This document shows positions 10,821-22,303 of a stretch of 64,000 bases of DNA, piece after piece. Every line of letters begins with the position of its first letter. Position 1 is the stretch's first letter. This DNA comes from Panagrolaimus kolymaensis (taxonomy: Eukaryota > Nematoda > Chromadorea > Rhabditida > Panagrolaimidae): contig JAJQJQ010000005.1 of assembly GCA_028622995.1 (NCBI GenBank), positions 5,766,001 to 5,830,000 of the forward strand, written 5' to 3'. The notes beneath the pieces are model-generated. The model ran no database searches and was not told the origin of the DNA. It saw only the letters and a program-made list of their open reading frames with translations. The translations under genes and the position numbers were made by a program.

Positions 10821-12740
10821 GCAAGTGAAATTCGAACAATTATAAAAATGAAGGGTTTATGGTATCCCGAAGTTCAAGGACGTACATCCGGGCATTTTAC
10901 AGTTAACAAGTATCTTTACTTTGCTTGTGAAAGTTAAAGTCATTAATTTTTATAGGTATCATAATCTTGCATCACTTGCAGCTATGTTTGGTCCAAGTCC
11001 CGATTGGTGTGTTGGAATTTCAGAAATAAACCTTTGCTTACCTGATTGTACTTGGGCAGAAGAAAGAGTATTTGATTTACAACCATGGGATGCAGGAACG
11101 GATAATGGTGAAACATACATGTCACCCAATAATCCAGCAGAGCCACGATTACCCATTGTTCCAATTACAACTAAAACAAATAAGAAATCACCATTTTATA
11201 GTGAAATATTAAATGAAATTCCGCCGCTTGCTCGATTAATTATTAAACGATCACAAGTTATTTCAAGCACATGCAAATCAGAAGATGAATATCGCAAGGA
11301 AGCTTTTAATGCCACAAGTGTGAGTGAAGATGAAGAATATAAAGATCGACGAGAATGTAGTGTAAGTAATTGGGAATCATGGAGTCTTTGTTCAGCTACT
11401 TGTGGTAAAGGTATTCGAATGAGATCTCGAGTTTATATTTTCCCTGTAAAAGCTCAAATGTTTCATTGCCATCGACAAACAACTGAAAGACAATTTTGTA
11501 ATGCTAAAATTAATGAATGTGCAGATTCTGATGCATTTAATTCAAAATGCGCTGTCACAAATTGGAATTCATGGGCTGAATGCTCAGTTTCGTGTGGAAA
11601 AGGAACCAGGAAACGTGAACGAAGCTTCAAAGTAAGATTCTAGTAAACAAATATAAAAATAATAAAATATTCTTAGAATACTGAAGAAGCTTCAAATTGT
11701 ACTTCGGTTGAAACAATTGCCCATGAATCTTGTATTGGTGATAATGGCGATGATTGTTCAGTGACTCCAAATCCTTTATGTCGAACTACTAGTTGGAGCG
11801 ATTTTTCTCCATGCAGTGCCTCGTGTGATGATGGTGTTCGAATTCGAACCCGATTATTCTTTTATTCTGAACATGAAGATCAATGCACAAATGTTAATTT
11901 AATGGAAAAAGAAAAGTGCCAAATGTCATCTTGTCGTCGGCTATTAGGTTCCCATTCTGAGGGTATCAAATTTGCTGAAACAATAAAAATAAATAAAAAA
12001 GAATCATTTTAGAAATTTGTCAAGAAGAAAAGGAAGAAGGTCAATGTAAAGGTACATTCCCTCGATATTGGTACAATAAGGAATTAAATCGTTGTGAACG
12101 ATTTATTTATACTGGATGTAAAGGTAATAGAAATCAATTTGAAACTGAAGAAGAATGTAAAAGTTTCTGTATGCCAGATTTCGCAACAAATAATAAAGCC
12201 ATTAGTAAGTTTAATGAAAAACTTCCATTGCAGCTAACGAAAAAAAATTTAGTACCAGGTCAACAGCTAGTTAATGAATTCACATATGATGGACCCGTCG
12301 ATGATGGTGGTGAACCAGTAAATTGTGTAGTATCTGAATGGTCACCATGGGGAAATTGTTCCGTTACATGCGGACGAGGAAAGCGTCAAAGAAATCGAGT
12401 TATCAGTATCTTTGCTCGAAATGGTGGAACGCCTTGTCCACCACATGAACATTTAATTCAAGAACGGCATTGTACTGAACGACCTTGTGGTAAGCCATAA
12501 AACATTATTTTTCTCATGTAAAGTCAAAATGGTATTTCAGCCCCCAAAAGTTGTCGCGTTGGCCCATGGAGTGCATGGTCTCGCTGTTCTGTTACATGTG
12601 GCGAAGGAGTCCAATATCGACGTCGCGTGGTATTACGCTCACAAATTCTTGAAGACATCGATGACGATCCAGCTTGTTCAGCAGCGGATATTGAAAAGCG
12701 TGTTTGTCGAATGCCTTGTAACTCCGAAATTCGGGTGTAA
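10821..12740 (+). CDS. spon-1: F-spondin homologue, 5' part missing
   Basis: Exons 10821-10909, 10956-11631, 11677-11962, 12013-12489 and 12541-12740 join in frame. The first begins inside the spondin domain (KGLWYPEV, then FGPSPDWCVG, DCTWAEE and DAGTDNGETYMSP). Five thrombospondin type-1 repeats with WSxW/CSVTCG motifs follow, with a six-cysteine Kunitz domain between repeats 3 and 4. F-spondin is a secreted matrix protein that guides axons and anchors muscle. The expected signal peptide, Reeler domain and first half of the spondin domain are not found upstream, where the neighbouring 1.8 kb holds only repeats. The first in-frame ATG, at 10848, would give no signal peptide. So the gene is truncated, rearranged, or misassembled at its 5' end. 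Family assignment is secure. Confidence 0.8.
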
Positions 12741-13076
12741 TAATTTTTTTTGTTGAAGTTTGATTTGATTTTCTTTCGCTAAAAATAAAATATGTTTTTT
12801 TTATAATTCAATGTAGATAAATAATCATCATTATCAAAATTTTAAAAAAGCAGAAAATATTAAAATACTTTTCTTTTGCGCTAATATTTTTGGGATTCAT
12901 ATGAATTTGCATAATTCCATGAAGTTGTGTTTTATTGCATGCAATAAAAGGCACGCCATTTTCTATCAAATCATTTTGCTTTTTTCATCAAAGTAAGAAT
13001 CGTTGCTCGCTCTCTCGCTTCATTTCATTTGTTGGCATTTTTATCTTCAAAGCAATTTTTTGGTTTTTAACTTATT
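12741..13076. other. Intergenic, non-coding
   Basis: This is the short AT-rich spacer between F-spondin and the next plus-strand gene. No coding frame is visible. It should hold the promoter and leader of the gene starting at 13077. Confidence 0.45.
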
Positions 13077-14164
13077 ATGGCAAAGGATAGTCCACCATCG
13101 TCTTCATCATCATCTGCATCAACAACAATAAGCAATGAAAATCCTGCTACAGGACCGCCAAAAAAGAAGGGCAGAAAGAAGAAGAAGGTTAAGCCTGAAA
13201 TTCCAACAAATTTAACTGCAAGCATTGGAGGTTCGCTTTTTTTTTATTTTGCTTGTTTTGAAACTGTTTTTTATTTTTAGAAAATCGCCGAAAAGAATTA
13301 CAAAGTGAACCTGAAGTCTTTGAAAAAACAACCAAGCCAAAAAAAGTATCTGCTGAAACTTCATCAACTGGAGAATCTTTGATACTCACTGCTTCAGCTC
13401 AATCATTACCAAAGCAACCATTTCGTCCATCAAAGCTTGTATATGAACAATCCAAGGATCAAGTCATTGAATACAATATTGATGTTGGAAGAACATACTC
13501 GCAAAGTTCTGGAACTTTGAGCTATGATTCAGTTTTTGTTGCAGATGAAGCCAAAATGAATACTTTTAAAGCAACTGGTGTTAATGTACGTTTCTTTCTT
13601 TAACGATTACCTTGGTTAACTTATGAAATTTTAGGCTAAAACTGTTGAAGTAAAAGTACAAACTTCCAAGATTGTTGATTTGAATGCCCAACAACAAATT
13701 GAACAAACAATTCCATTTGAAGAAGGTGAATATCAAAAGTTGATTCATGGAACTGAATGTCCTCTCAAAGCTCTTCCAACTCCTGGATATCTGTATGGTA
13801 GACGTGAAAAGCAGCTTGCTAAAGAAACAATTATGGAAGCAATTGAAGAATATTTTTCAAATGATCGTGATGATTTGAATTTTAATCTCAATATTCAACG
13901 ACGTGGACCATTCCCAACTGTCTCTATTAAGATAGCACCAAATCCGCTTACAAATCCTCTCTCAACTTTAACAGCTTCAACTGAATTTTCATCTTCAAAT
14001 ACTGTGGGTGAGATCTTATTTTATTTTTTCTTTAATTACCATTAAACAATTTTTAGAATCTTGTCTCTACCAGTGAAGAAGCTTCAACCGCAAAATCTAT
14101 TAAGAGTGTTATTTCACAAACATTTGATTATCTTCTTGGTGTAATTTGTAAAAAAAGCTCTTAA
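13077..14164 (+). CDS. Orphan basic/acidic protein, function unknown
   Basis: Exons 13077-13230, 13281-13585, 13635-14003 and 14057-14164 give about 311 residues. The N-terminus is Ser-rich and then strongly basic (PKKKGRKKKKVKP), a likely nuclear localisation signal. The middle is ordinary globular-looking sequence with no transmembrane segment or cysteine pattern. The C-terminus ends CKKSS. The last donor is uncertain: GTGGGT at 14004 gives the longer tail used here, while the stronger GTGAGA at 14008 would end the protein after a few residues. I recognise no family. Base composition and introns match the neighbours, so it looks like a real native gene. Confidence 0.6.
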
Positions 14165-14392
14165 CTATTCATTTTATTTTCTAACAAATAAATATATATT
14201 GATTTTCTTGTAGCTTAAATACATTTGTTTTTTAATAATGAGTTAACCCGAAACATGGATTTTAACAAAATATCACCATTGAAGGAATTCAATGGGAAAA
14301 AATACAAATCATAGTACATATGTAAGTTGAGGGAATGCTTTTTAAAACTGTCCTGCAGTTAAAAATAATTTGCTTTATCTATCTTTCTTTAT

Positions 14393-15996
14393 TTATTTCT
14401 TCTTTAACACACTGGATTTTTCACCTCGGCAATCATGGCAATACCAATTAAGGCCTCGTTTAGGTTTAATTTTAAGTCCAACACATGAAAAATGAAACCA
14501 AATAATTGTACAATCTTCATTATCACCTAAAATGAAAAGGGTTTAAAAAATTTATCATAATATATTCATTAACTTACAAGCTATCATATCTCCGTATGAG
14601 ATTTCTTTACAAATGCAATATGTTTCTTCCTCCTCAGTATCTTGTTTGTTTGATTTTTCTTTTTTGGAATTGCTACGCTTTCTGCCGCCACCAACAGAGC
14701 CACTATTTCCAGATATTGTAGTTTCCTTTTCGTTTGAAGCCGTTTTGGAAGTGGTTGGTGTTGTTTTTGGTGGATGAATATGAGCTGAATGAATGGCAAC
14801 AGCTGCTGCAGTGGCTGCTGCCCGGCGTTTTGGTAAATCTCCTTCAAGTTCTAACTGAGCTGTCAATCGCTCAATTTCTTCTGCTTCTGATTCCTTTTTA
14901 CGTTTTTCTTCTTCTTTGGCTTTCTTTACTTTTGCACGTTCTTCCTTCTTTGCTGCAATTTCTTCTGGCGTTGATGGAGTTTTAGCTTCAATGCTTTTTC
15001 GTGTAATACGTTTACGTCCTCCTTTACCAGATACTGGCTCTGGCGTATGGGGAATAATTGAAGGTGTAATAGTAACTGAAGCAACAATAGGAGGTGTTGG
15101 TGGAATGGGTGGTGGAGAATTAATTGGTGTAGCTACAGATGTATTATTACTTTGGACGCTTGTTCTTGATTTCTTTTCGGGTGGAGGTCTTTCTGGCTCT
15201 TCTTGTTCTTTTTCTTTTTCCATAACTGTTGGAGTTGTTGTAGTTGGTTTCTTAGCTCGCCGTGGACTTGCTTGCGACCTATTAGCGCTCTTTTTAGGTG
15301 ATGGATTTGGATTTGGAATTTGAGCACGACGTCCACGACCAGATGATGGTGGAGGGGGGAGATCATATTCTTCTGTTTCATATTTTTGTTTTGCTAAAAA
15401 CGCATATTTAAAAAAATTATTATATATCCTAGTTTAAAATAAAAGTTACCGGGTTCTTGTGAAATATTTGCTTGAATATATGATTGTTCAATCTTCCATT
15501 CTTCTGCAGCAAATTCTTTTTCAAGTTTAAGAATTTCTATTTCTTTAGCTTTAATTTCCGGAGTAACTAAAATCGATTGCACTTCTTCTTCGTCACGCTT
15601 TGTTTCAGCAAAAATTATTGGTAAATTTGCGGTAAAATCATCCAAAAATTTTTCAATTTTATCATTAACTTCAGCTTTTTGTTCAACAGAAATTTTAAGA
15701 CGCCGCAATAAACCTTTAATTTTAATTTGAGTATCGCGAAGTTGTCGATAATTTCCAGCCGTAATTGATTCCCTCTCAATTTTCTGCTGATCTCGAATAA
15801 ATTCAATTAATTTTTCGCAATAATCATCTAATTCATCAATCTCTTTCATCCATTGTCGAATATCATTACCTAGTTCAAGATCGGGATATCGGGCACAAGC
15901 ATGTGCCAATAATTTATTTCTATCATTTACCAAAAATGTTCGATAATCTTTTTGAGTTTGAATGGGTGAAAAGTTCGGAGTCCTTGGTGAAGGCAT
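14393..15996 (-). CDS. ING-family PHD finger chromatin protein
   Basis: Three exons on the minus strand (15996-15450, 15393-14578, 14526-14393) give 498 residues. Residues 1-180 are a coiled, ING-like helical region. A long linker rich in Lys, Glu, Pro, Ser and Thr follows, with several GRGRR/GRKR basic patches. The C-terminus is a PHD finger beginning [18 protein letters not shown] and ending NWYCHDCRG, with WFHFSC in the middle. ING PHD fingers read H3K4me3 and sit in histone acetyltransferase or deacetylase complexes in the nucleus. The protein is longer than usual ING members (about 240-420 aa) because of the linker. A TTTTAG acceptor just before the ATG suggests a trans-spliced leader. 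The ING paralogue (ING1/2/3 type) cannot be told. Confidence 0.8.
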
Positions 15997-17548
15997 GATT
16001 GCCCTGTTTGCCCTAAAATTAAGTGTTGTTTAAAAAATAAATGGAAAATTTTATGATATCAACTATCACGCGATCAATCAAAACCTTTTTACTCTTTTTT
16101 TAAAAATTTTATAGGGGAAAAGGAAGAAAGAAAATTGCAAGCAAACAAACGTTCATTGAAATTGAAAAATGGGAAAAAATTGGAAGCCCGCTATTTCTTT
16201 TCAAATATGCCTGAACGCCATGTTGCTGCTGCAACGACGACTCGATGAAGGCTAAGCATGTTTGAAATGTATGGACTTTTTTTGCTGACCAAAGATTATC
16301 TAAATTTGTCTTTATTTTTAATAAAAAAAATTATACATGCATCATTTCTTTCGTTTTTATAATGCTAAATTGTAATTTTAAAATTTACTACTTTACCTTA
16401 GAGTTCTGTAGCCATTCCTACCCAGTAATTTTCATTGTTCGTTTTTTCGTTCGTCCGTGTCATTTTATTTTTCATTCACGCAAGCAAGGAAAAGGAAAAA
16501 ATGAAAAAATTACCATAAATGGGAATGAGCTTTATATTTGAAGTGCAATAAAATGAAAGCATTTTTATTTGCATGAAACAAGTAACACGGCCGGCCGGAG
16601 GCCGGCGGCGGTTCTAGTATGTTATAACAATAAACAAGAACTTTTTGTCTCTGTAGTTTTTTATGGCAGAAATTAAAAGAAGAAAATCACAATGCTATTT
16701 TTCAACAGTTGGTTGGTTGTGTGCTGTATGTTTACATATGATTATACTTTTTTTTCAACAAAAAAGGAGAAAGTGTTTTTTTTTTTGTATAATACCGTTT
16801 ATGTTTAAAACTTTTTCTTTTCTCACATAGCAACAACAGCTTATGCATTTTTTGTATTTTAAAGATAAGAGGTCACAGCTGAATGATGAACATATAAATT
16901 AGGAATTTGAAATTTTAATAAAACTTGAAATAAAAAAATAAAGACGAGAGAAAAAATGAAGTGTAAATCGCCGAAATATCAATGCGAAGACATTGATTAT
17001 CTTTGTTTCCAATCTTTCTCTATGTTATGATGATATTCATCATAAAATGGAGATAATGCATACATGACAAATCAATAACATTATCTAAAACGCTTACATT
17101 TCTTTGCTTTTGCTTCAATAAAATTACTTTTTTAAGGATCTTTATAGTCATAAATTACAGAAAAGCACAAAACTGTTGATTTAAATTTTATTTGTACCTA
17201 CCCAAAATTTTTTGATGATTCATTTAATTTATACACATCCTTGGTGTTAATAGTCTAACAAGAATGAAAACCCAATGGCGCTGACTAAACCTTTTTTTCT
17301 TTATGCTTCTTTTAGTAGCTGTTGAAAACTGATGAGTCATTGCATCTCCAAAAAAAGAATAGTTAAAACGCGTGCCTTACATATTGCTCCCATTCTTTAT
17401 TGTTGTTTCTTTCCATTCTTCTCTTTTTTCCGACTTTTTTTATTCTCATTTCATTCAACACATTTATTCTTTATTTTGTTTTGTCGAAAAACTTTTTTCC
17501 ATCTTATTTATTCTCACTCAAATCGTATCACATTTTTGGGCTCCAAAA
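15997..17548. other. Divergent intergenic region with GC-rich palindromic block
   Basis: This 1.55-kb promoter region lies between the ING protein (-) and testin (+). A long hydrophobic frame at 17332-17611 would extend testin's N-terminus upstream but has no resemblance to testin and is treated as chance. The only striking sequence is the GC-rich block near 16586. Confidence 0.45.
16586..16612. repeat. GC-rich GGCCGG palindromic block
   Basis: About 27 bp of almost pure G and C (repeated GGCCGG/GCCGGC, self-complementary, including GGCCGGCC) sits in a region that is otherwise mostly A and T. It could be the end of a small repeat element or a foldback structure. Function is unknown. Confidence 0.4.
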
Positions 17549-19062
17549 ATGAAAGTACAAACAAGTAATTCAATTTTGAATCTTGAACGACCCATTCATG
17601 TAAGTTTTTAGGATCAAAGTTAAATTTCGGCAAAGCAAATTTTAGTCGACCCTGGAGCATGAATTTGGTGCTGGAGCACCATGTAAGAATTGTTAAAAAT
17701 GTCCTGGATTAAATTTACATTATTGGAGGAAAATTTGCACTGCGTGTTATTGTAAACTTGATGATCACGATATTCCTAAACATGATCATAAAAATTGTGA
17801 TTTTGTTATTTGTAAGTTTTATCATAACCAAACAATTTATTACAGTGGATTTTCTTTAAATTGTAGGTAGTTTATTTGGTTCCAAGCATCGTTGTCACAA
17901 TTTATTTGTTTCTGAAAATGCATCAATCCTTCCTCATGCTTCGCGTGATTGGGCAACTTCCGATGGTTCAGAATCTACTACCACCACTGTTCAAAGTGGT
18001 AATGGCCATGAAAATCCTTTAGCATCAGCGTTTCGAAGAGAATCTTCTACTACAACTTCTACATCCACTTCAATTGGAGCTGAAAATGCTCGAAGCGTTG
18101 ATTATTCATGGCAATCGCCCGTAATTTTAACTCAAAATTCCAATCATTCCAAAGAAGAACAAACACAAACAAACGATCCCAATGCAAACGAAGAAGCTAA
18201 AAGGAATTTCATTCAATTGATTTCAGAAGCTAAAGAAAAGGTTTGTAAATATTGCTTTTTTTCATTTTTTTTTCATTCATTGTTTGTTAGCATTTTGGTA
18301 TTGCAAAAGCTATTCAATGTGATTCACAAACATTTAATAATGTATCATCCCCACAAGTAACAGAAACAAATCATTTACAACAACATACATCAGTTATTTC
18401 AAATGATGATGAACATCGAACTAAAACAATAAATCAATGTTGCGGTAATTGTGGAAATGGCCTAAAAGCAGGCGATATAGGAATTTTCACATCTCATGGT
18501 AAACCCGAAGTAAGCCCTTATTTAAGCTGTAGTAATTCAACCTCACGCACCGCAATGAAAATTATAGGGAAAATTCCATCAAGACTGCTTTAAATGTTCA
18601 ACGTGCGAAAAACTTTTAACTGACCTTCTTTACTTTTTTAAAGATGGAAAATATTTTTGCGGCCGACATTTTGGTGATGCTAATTATCCTCGATGTTTTG
18701 CTTGTGATGAATTAATTTTGACTCAAGAATACACTGAAGCTGATGGACATGCATTTCATAATCAACATTTTTGTTGTTCAAGATGTGATACGCCACTTGG
18801 TGGAATGAAATATGTTCAAAAGGAAAATGACCATCTTTGCTTTAAATGTCATAACAAATTATTTTCAAATAAATGTAACACCTGTCAACAAATGATTCAA
18901 CCCGATGAAACGAGACTATCACATAATGGCGTATTTTGGCACAACAAGCTTGCATGTTTTCGATGTGCTTCATGTAATACTCCATTAGTTAGTAGAAAAT
19001 TTATTTTTAAACATGAAAAAACTTTTTGTTCTTTTGAATGTAAAACAAAATTTGGTTATTAA
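17549..19062 (+). pseudogene. tes-1: Testin homologue (PET/LIM protein) with an in-frame TAA
   Basis: Exons 17549-17599, 17646-17811, 17867-18240, 18291-18509 and 18568-19062 join in frame (about 434 codons). The N-terminus reads LEHEFGAGAPCKNC, then TAA at 17694-17696, then KCPGLNLHYWRKIC, matching testin's cysteine-rich start on both sides of the stop. After a Ser/Thr linker come three LIM domains (starting CCGNCGNG, CFACDEL and CNTCQQM). Testin binds zyxin, actin and alpha-actinin at focal adhesions and muscle attachments. No GT-AG intron removes the stop, and no downstream in-frame ATG saves the N-terminal module. The rest is intact with no other lesion, so a recent mutation, read-through or a base error are all possible. 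Family identity is firm; whether it is functional is open. Confidence 0.75.
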
Positions 19063-19364
19063 TAAACATTTATAAACTTTAAAAATTGCTTTTATAGTTC
19101 CATCTCCAATTCTAAAGTGTTCTAAAGAAATGTTACATAGAAACATTATGAACAAAAAAATTCTAAACTATATTCTTCTCTTTACAGAATTCTGAAATAT
19201 CAAAACTCTGGAAGAACCCATTTCGAACTTTCAAAATGGCGCGTTTTACTGTAAAAACTCTTTCGTTTCAAAAATAAATTTTTGGGATAAACGAAAGGAT
19301 TCATTTTTGAGAAAATTTATTTCTCCATTTTCGCAATTCATTTTCATTTTCGCCATTTTCAATA
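19063..19364. other. Short spacer between testin and CSL genes
   Basis: This is 302 bp of non-coding sequence between two genes on the same strand. It is long for a tight operon spacer but short for independent promoters in this window. No trans-splice signal stands out. Confidence 0.4.
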
Positions 19365-21191
19365 ATGAACGAACAACAACAACTCCGTAATGTATCTCGT
19401 TTTCCTAGTCCATTTTTAAACTCGTCAAAGAGTTTTGATCTTCAAAAGTTGGCTGAATTTTTGGCTAATCCACTCGATATTTCATCTACAATAAGAATAT
19501 GGCATCCTAAAGTTGTTCAACGATCGTATGGTAAAGAAAAACGGTAAGATTTATTATTTGCATATTTTTTAAATTATTATTATTATTTTTAGATACTTTT
19601 CTCCTCCATTGCTGATATCTTTATCTGGACCTGGATGGGAGCTTACTGCTCATAAATTGCAATTCAATTTAGAAGAATATCGGATGCAGATACAACACAA
19701 TATCAATGCGCTAGCATCTCAAAGCTTTTTTGATGAAGCAGGACAAAACAGATATTTGTTAAATCAACTTCCAAATATGCCTATAAGAAGAAATGTGGAT
19801 ATTGGTATCAATGATGGAACAGTACAATTTATTGGAACTCTTGTAGTAAGAAAAACAATTATTTTATGATATTATAATACTGTTAACTTTTTTAGGATGA
19901 CGTATTGGTTAAGAATTTATCTATCAACAGCGTTGATAAACGACGTTATTTCAAACTTCATTGTGAAATTCGTGACTATCTTGGACCTTCAACTCTTTTT
20001 CCTGTTCGGTATCTCGGAGACTTTGAATCGTCAGAAATTCGTGTTGTTAGTAAACCTCCAAAAAAACAAACTATTCGCTTGTCTGATTCTGCTTATATTT
20101 GCCTTAAATCTGGTATGCAAATCGCATTATATAACCGCGCTCGACCTCAAGCTCCTACTCATTATCTATATGCAGAAGACAATAATTTTACCGCAAGTCA
20201 AGATCATTGGAGTTCTTTTTACATTTATGTTGGTAAGTTTATCTGTTTGCTTTTTTTCAATAACTTAATAATGTTTGTTTTTTAGTGAATACTGATGAAT
20301 ATCATAATAATGATAAATCATTTGCTTACCATCAAGGTTTTATTCATTATGGTCACGTTGTTCGCCTCGTTGATGCTCTAACTGGTATTTCCACTCCAAA
20401 TTTGATTTTGCGTAAAATAGAAAAAGAATACATTCAAATTTCTCCTCAATCAACAAATGAACCTGTAGCTCAACTTCAACGTGTGGCTCTTCAATTTTGT
20501 GATTCTGCAAACTCTTATTGGGGCATCTTTGGAAACACCATTCTTCAAAAACGGGTAAGTTTTTTTTAACAATTCTTTGCCAATAATCTTTTTTAAATTT
20601 TAGGCAGCAATTATCAATCCTGATCGTCATGAAATTCATGAAACTGTTTCGTGGACGCTTGCTACTTCGGAAATGATTGAATATAAGTTTTATGAAATAA
20701 TGGGTCCAACACTCAATCTTGTAACACCTATTCCTATTGTTAAAACCGCTCAACTTGAAGGAGTAACAGAAAATAATGCTGTAATTGATTTCAGTGGTTT
20801 CAATTTTGGTCTTCAACTTTTCGTATATTTTGGTCTTTGTTCAGCTCATATTATTTCTGTGTTAGTTGCATTTCTTACGAATAACTTTACTATTTTAATT
20901 TTTATATGTTTTAGTAACGCTGAATGCATTCGTTGTAAAGTTCCGCCTCTTGCTGAAATGTATCGATTTATGGAAATGGGATTCACTTATCAACCAATGT
21001 CCAATAACAATTTACTTGTTCCTATTACGTTTGTTCGAGAAGATGGTGTCGCATATCCTATTGGCTTAGAATTTGAATACAATTGTTATGCTGCTGGAGA
21101 AATTGGAAAAATTGTATTGAAAAAGGAAAAAAGAAATGTTGAAGATGACGAAGATGATTCTGGTGTTAAAGATGATGTTTTTACTGATTAA
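19365..21191 (+). CDS. Diverged CSL (RBPJ/Su(H)/LAG-1) DNA-binding protein
   Basis: Six exons (19365-19543, 19593-19845, 19896-20232, 20286-20554, 20604-20860, 20915-21191) give 523 residues covering the Rel-like N-terminal, beta-trefoil and C-terminal domains of CSL. Signature stretches are SYGKEKRYFSPP (DNA contact), SKPPKKQ, NNFTASQDHW, GFIHYG and YKFYEIMGPTL. CSL is the nuclear effector of Notch signalling. Identity to RBPJ looks much lower than expected for LAG-1, which is normally highly conserved. In the RAM pocket, human Phe261 is kept but Val263 corresponds to Tyr and Ala284 to Ser. The C-terminus is acidic. The last intron (20861-20914, 54 nt) is open in frame, so its retention would insert 18 residues. 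Likely a CSL paralogue rather than the only LAG-1. Confidence 0.82.
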
Positions 21192-21292
21192 AATTTATTG
21201 TTTGTTATGTAATTGTAAATAAAAAATGTAATGAAAATCAAGGCAGGGCTGAAAACTAGGACCCGTAATGTTTTAAAAGTTAATTGCATTTT

Positions 21293-22303
21293 TTAATAGT
21301 TTATCGAACTAGCTTCTGATAGGGCACTAGGAGTTGGAGTATATTCATCGGTATCAAAGTTTGGGTTTCTAGCACATTCAAAAAGATGTTCATGAAACTG
21401 CTCATTGCTTTTAAAATCAGATTGATGACAGCGAGTACATAGCATTGATGGTTGTGCTTCGGTCAAAACGACAACATTTTGTTTAATAACCCTTCCATTT
21501 AAAGGAAACGAGCTCGTAATCTAAATGATAAATTAATAATAAAAAATTACGATAGCAAAAACTAACATCAACTTCTAAAGGTTCCAAGAAATTGGTACAT
21601 GGCGGGTTTTCAAGATGTTCATCAAATGCATAATAAGGCCTGAATATAGTTTTACATCCAAAGCAATAATATCCTAGCCTTCGTGGAATACTTCCATCAT
21701 CTTTATCCACTAGCATAGCTCTTGTTTCCATTTTATGTGGTCCATTCACAACAAACGCATCAGGAGGTTGAGAAAAATGTATTTTATCCAATGCATCATA
21801 TGCATAATCTCTGAAATAATTGCTTCATTTTTTTAAATTGTAATTATTTAAAGCTTACTTACGCTAGAGATTTTGGATTAAAAATTGGTTCGACTGGGCC
21901 ATCCACTGCAACAGCATGCTCTTTACTTTTATGTTGTTTTATTTTTGCAAGTTGTGGATATGGGATGGTTTCTAAAATGGCTAGCGCATCTTTGGCTTTG
22001 CTTCGATAACCATATGAAACTATTCGCTGCCCTGAAAATTGATGATTTATTATTATAGCAAAAATGATACGATAGAATTATCAACTTACAATTTGAATAT
22101 TCAGATAATCCACCAATTTTTCTTCCGCAATGATGATGTTGAATTACTTGCATTTCACATGATGACATACCGCATTGGGAACAGAGGAATGGCCGCACAC
22201 ATGGAATCGGAGAATAATGAATTGCTCGATCCACTAACTTTTGAGCTGCAGGGATTTTGCGTTTTGCTCTTCGACAAAGTCTTTGTTTTCTAAACGCTGG
22301 CAT
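21293..22303 (-). CDS. Orphan protein with three C2HC-type zinc-finger-like motifs
   Basis: Four minus-strand exons (22303-22090, 22031-21863, 21810-21567, 21520-21293) give 284 residues. Three similar cysteine/histidine clusters occur: CSQCGMSSC ending HHHC in exon 1, CFGCKT...DEHLENPPC in exon 3 and CTRCHQ...HEHLFEC in exon 4. Each fits CxxC, about 11-12 residues, His, then 2-5 residues and Cys. The N-terminus is very basic (RKQRLCRRAKRK), suggesting a nuclear nucleic-acid-binding protein. I do not recognise the family. The gene converges with CSL (101 bp between stop codons) and starts 166 bp head-to-head from the one-Ig gene. Confidence 0.6.

Noticed and set aside
17332..17548. Hydrophobic N-terminal extension in frame with testin
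   Set aside because: Testins are soluble and begin close to the LEHEFGAG-like segment; the extension reads as T-rich non-coding DNA.
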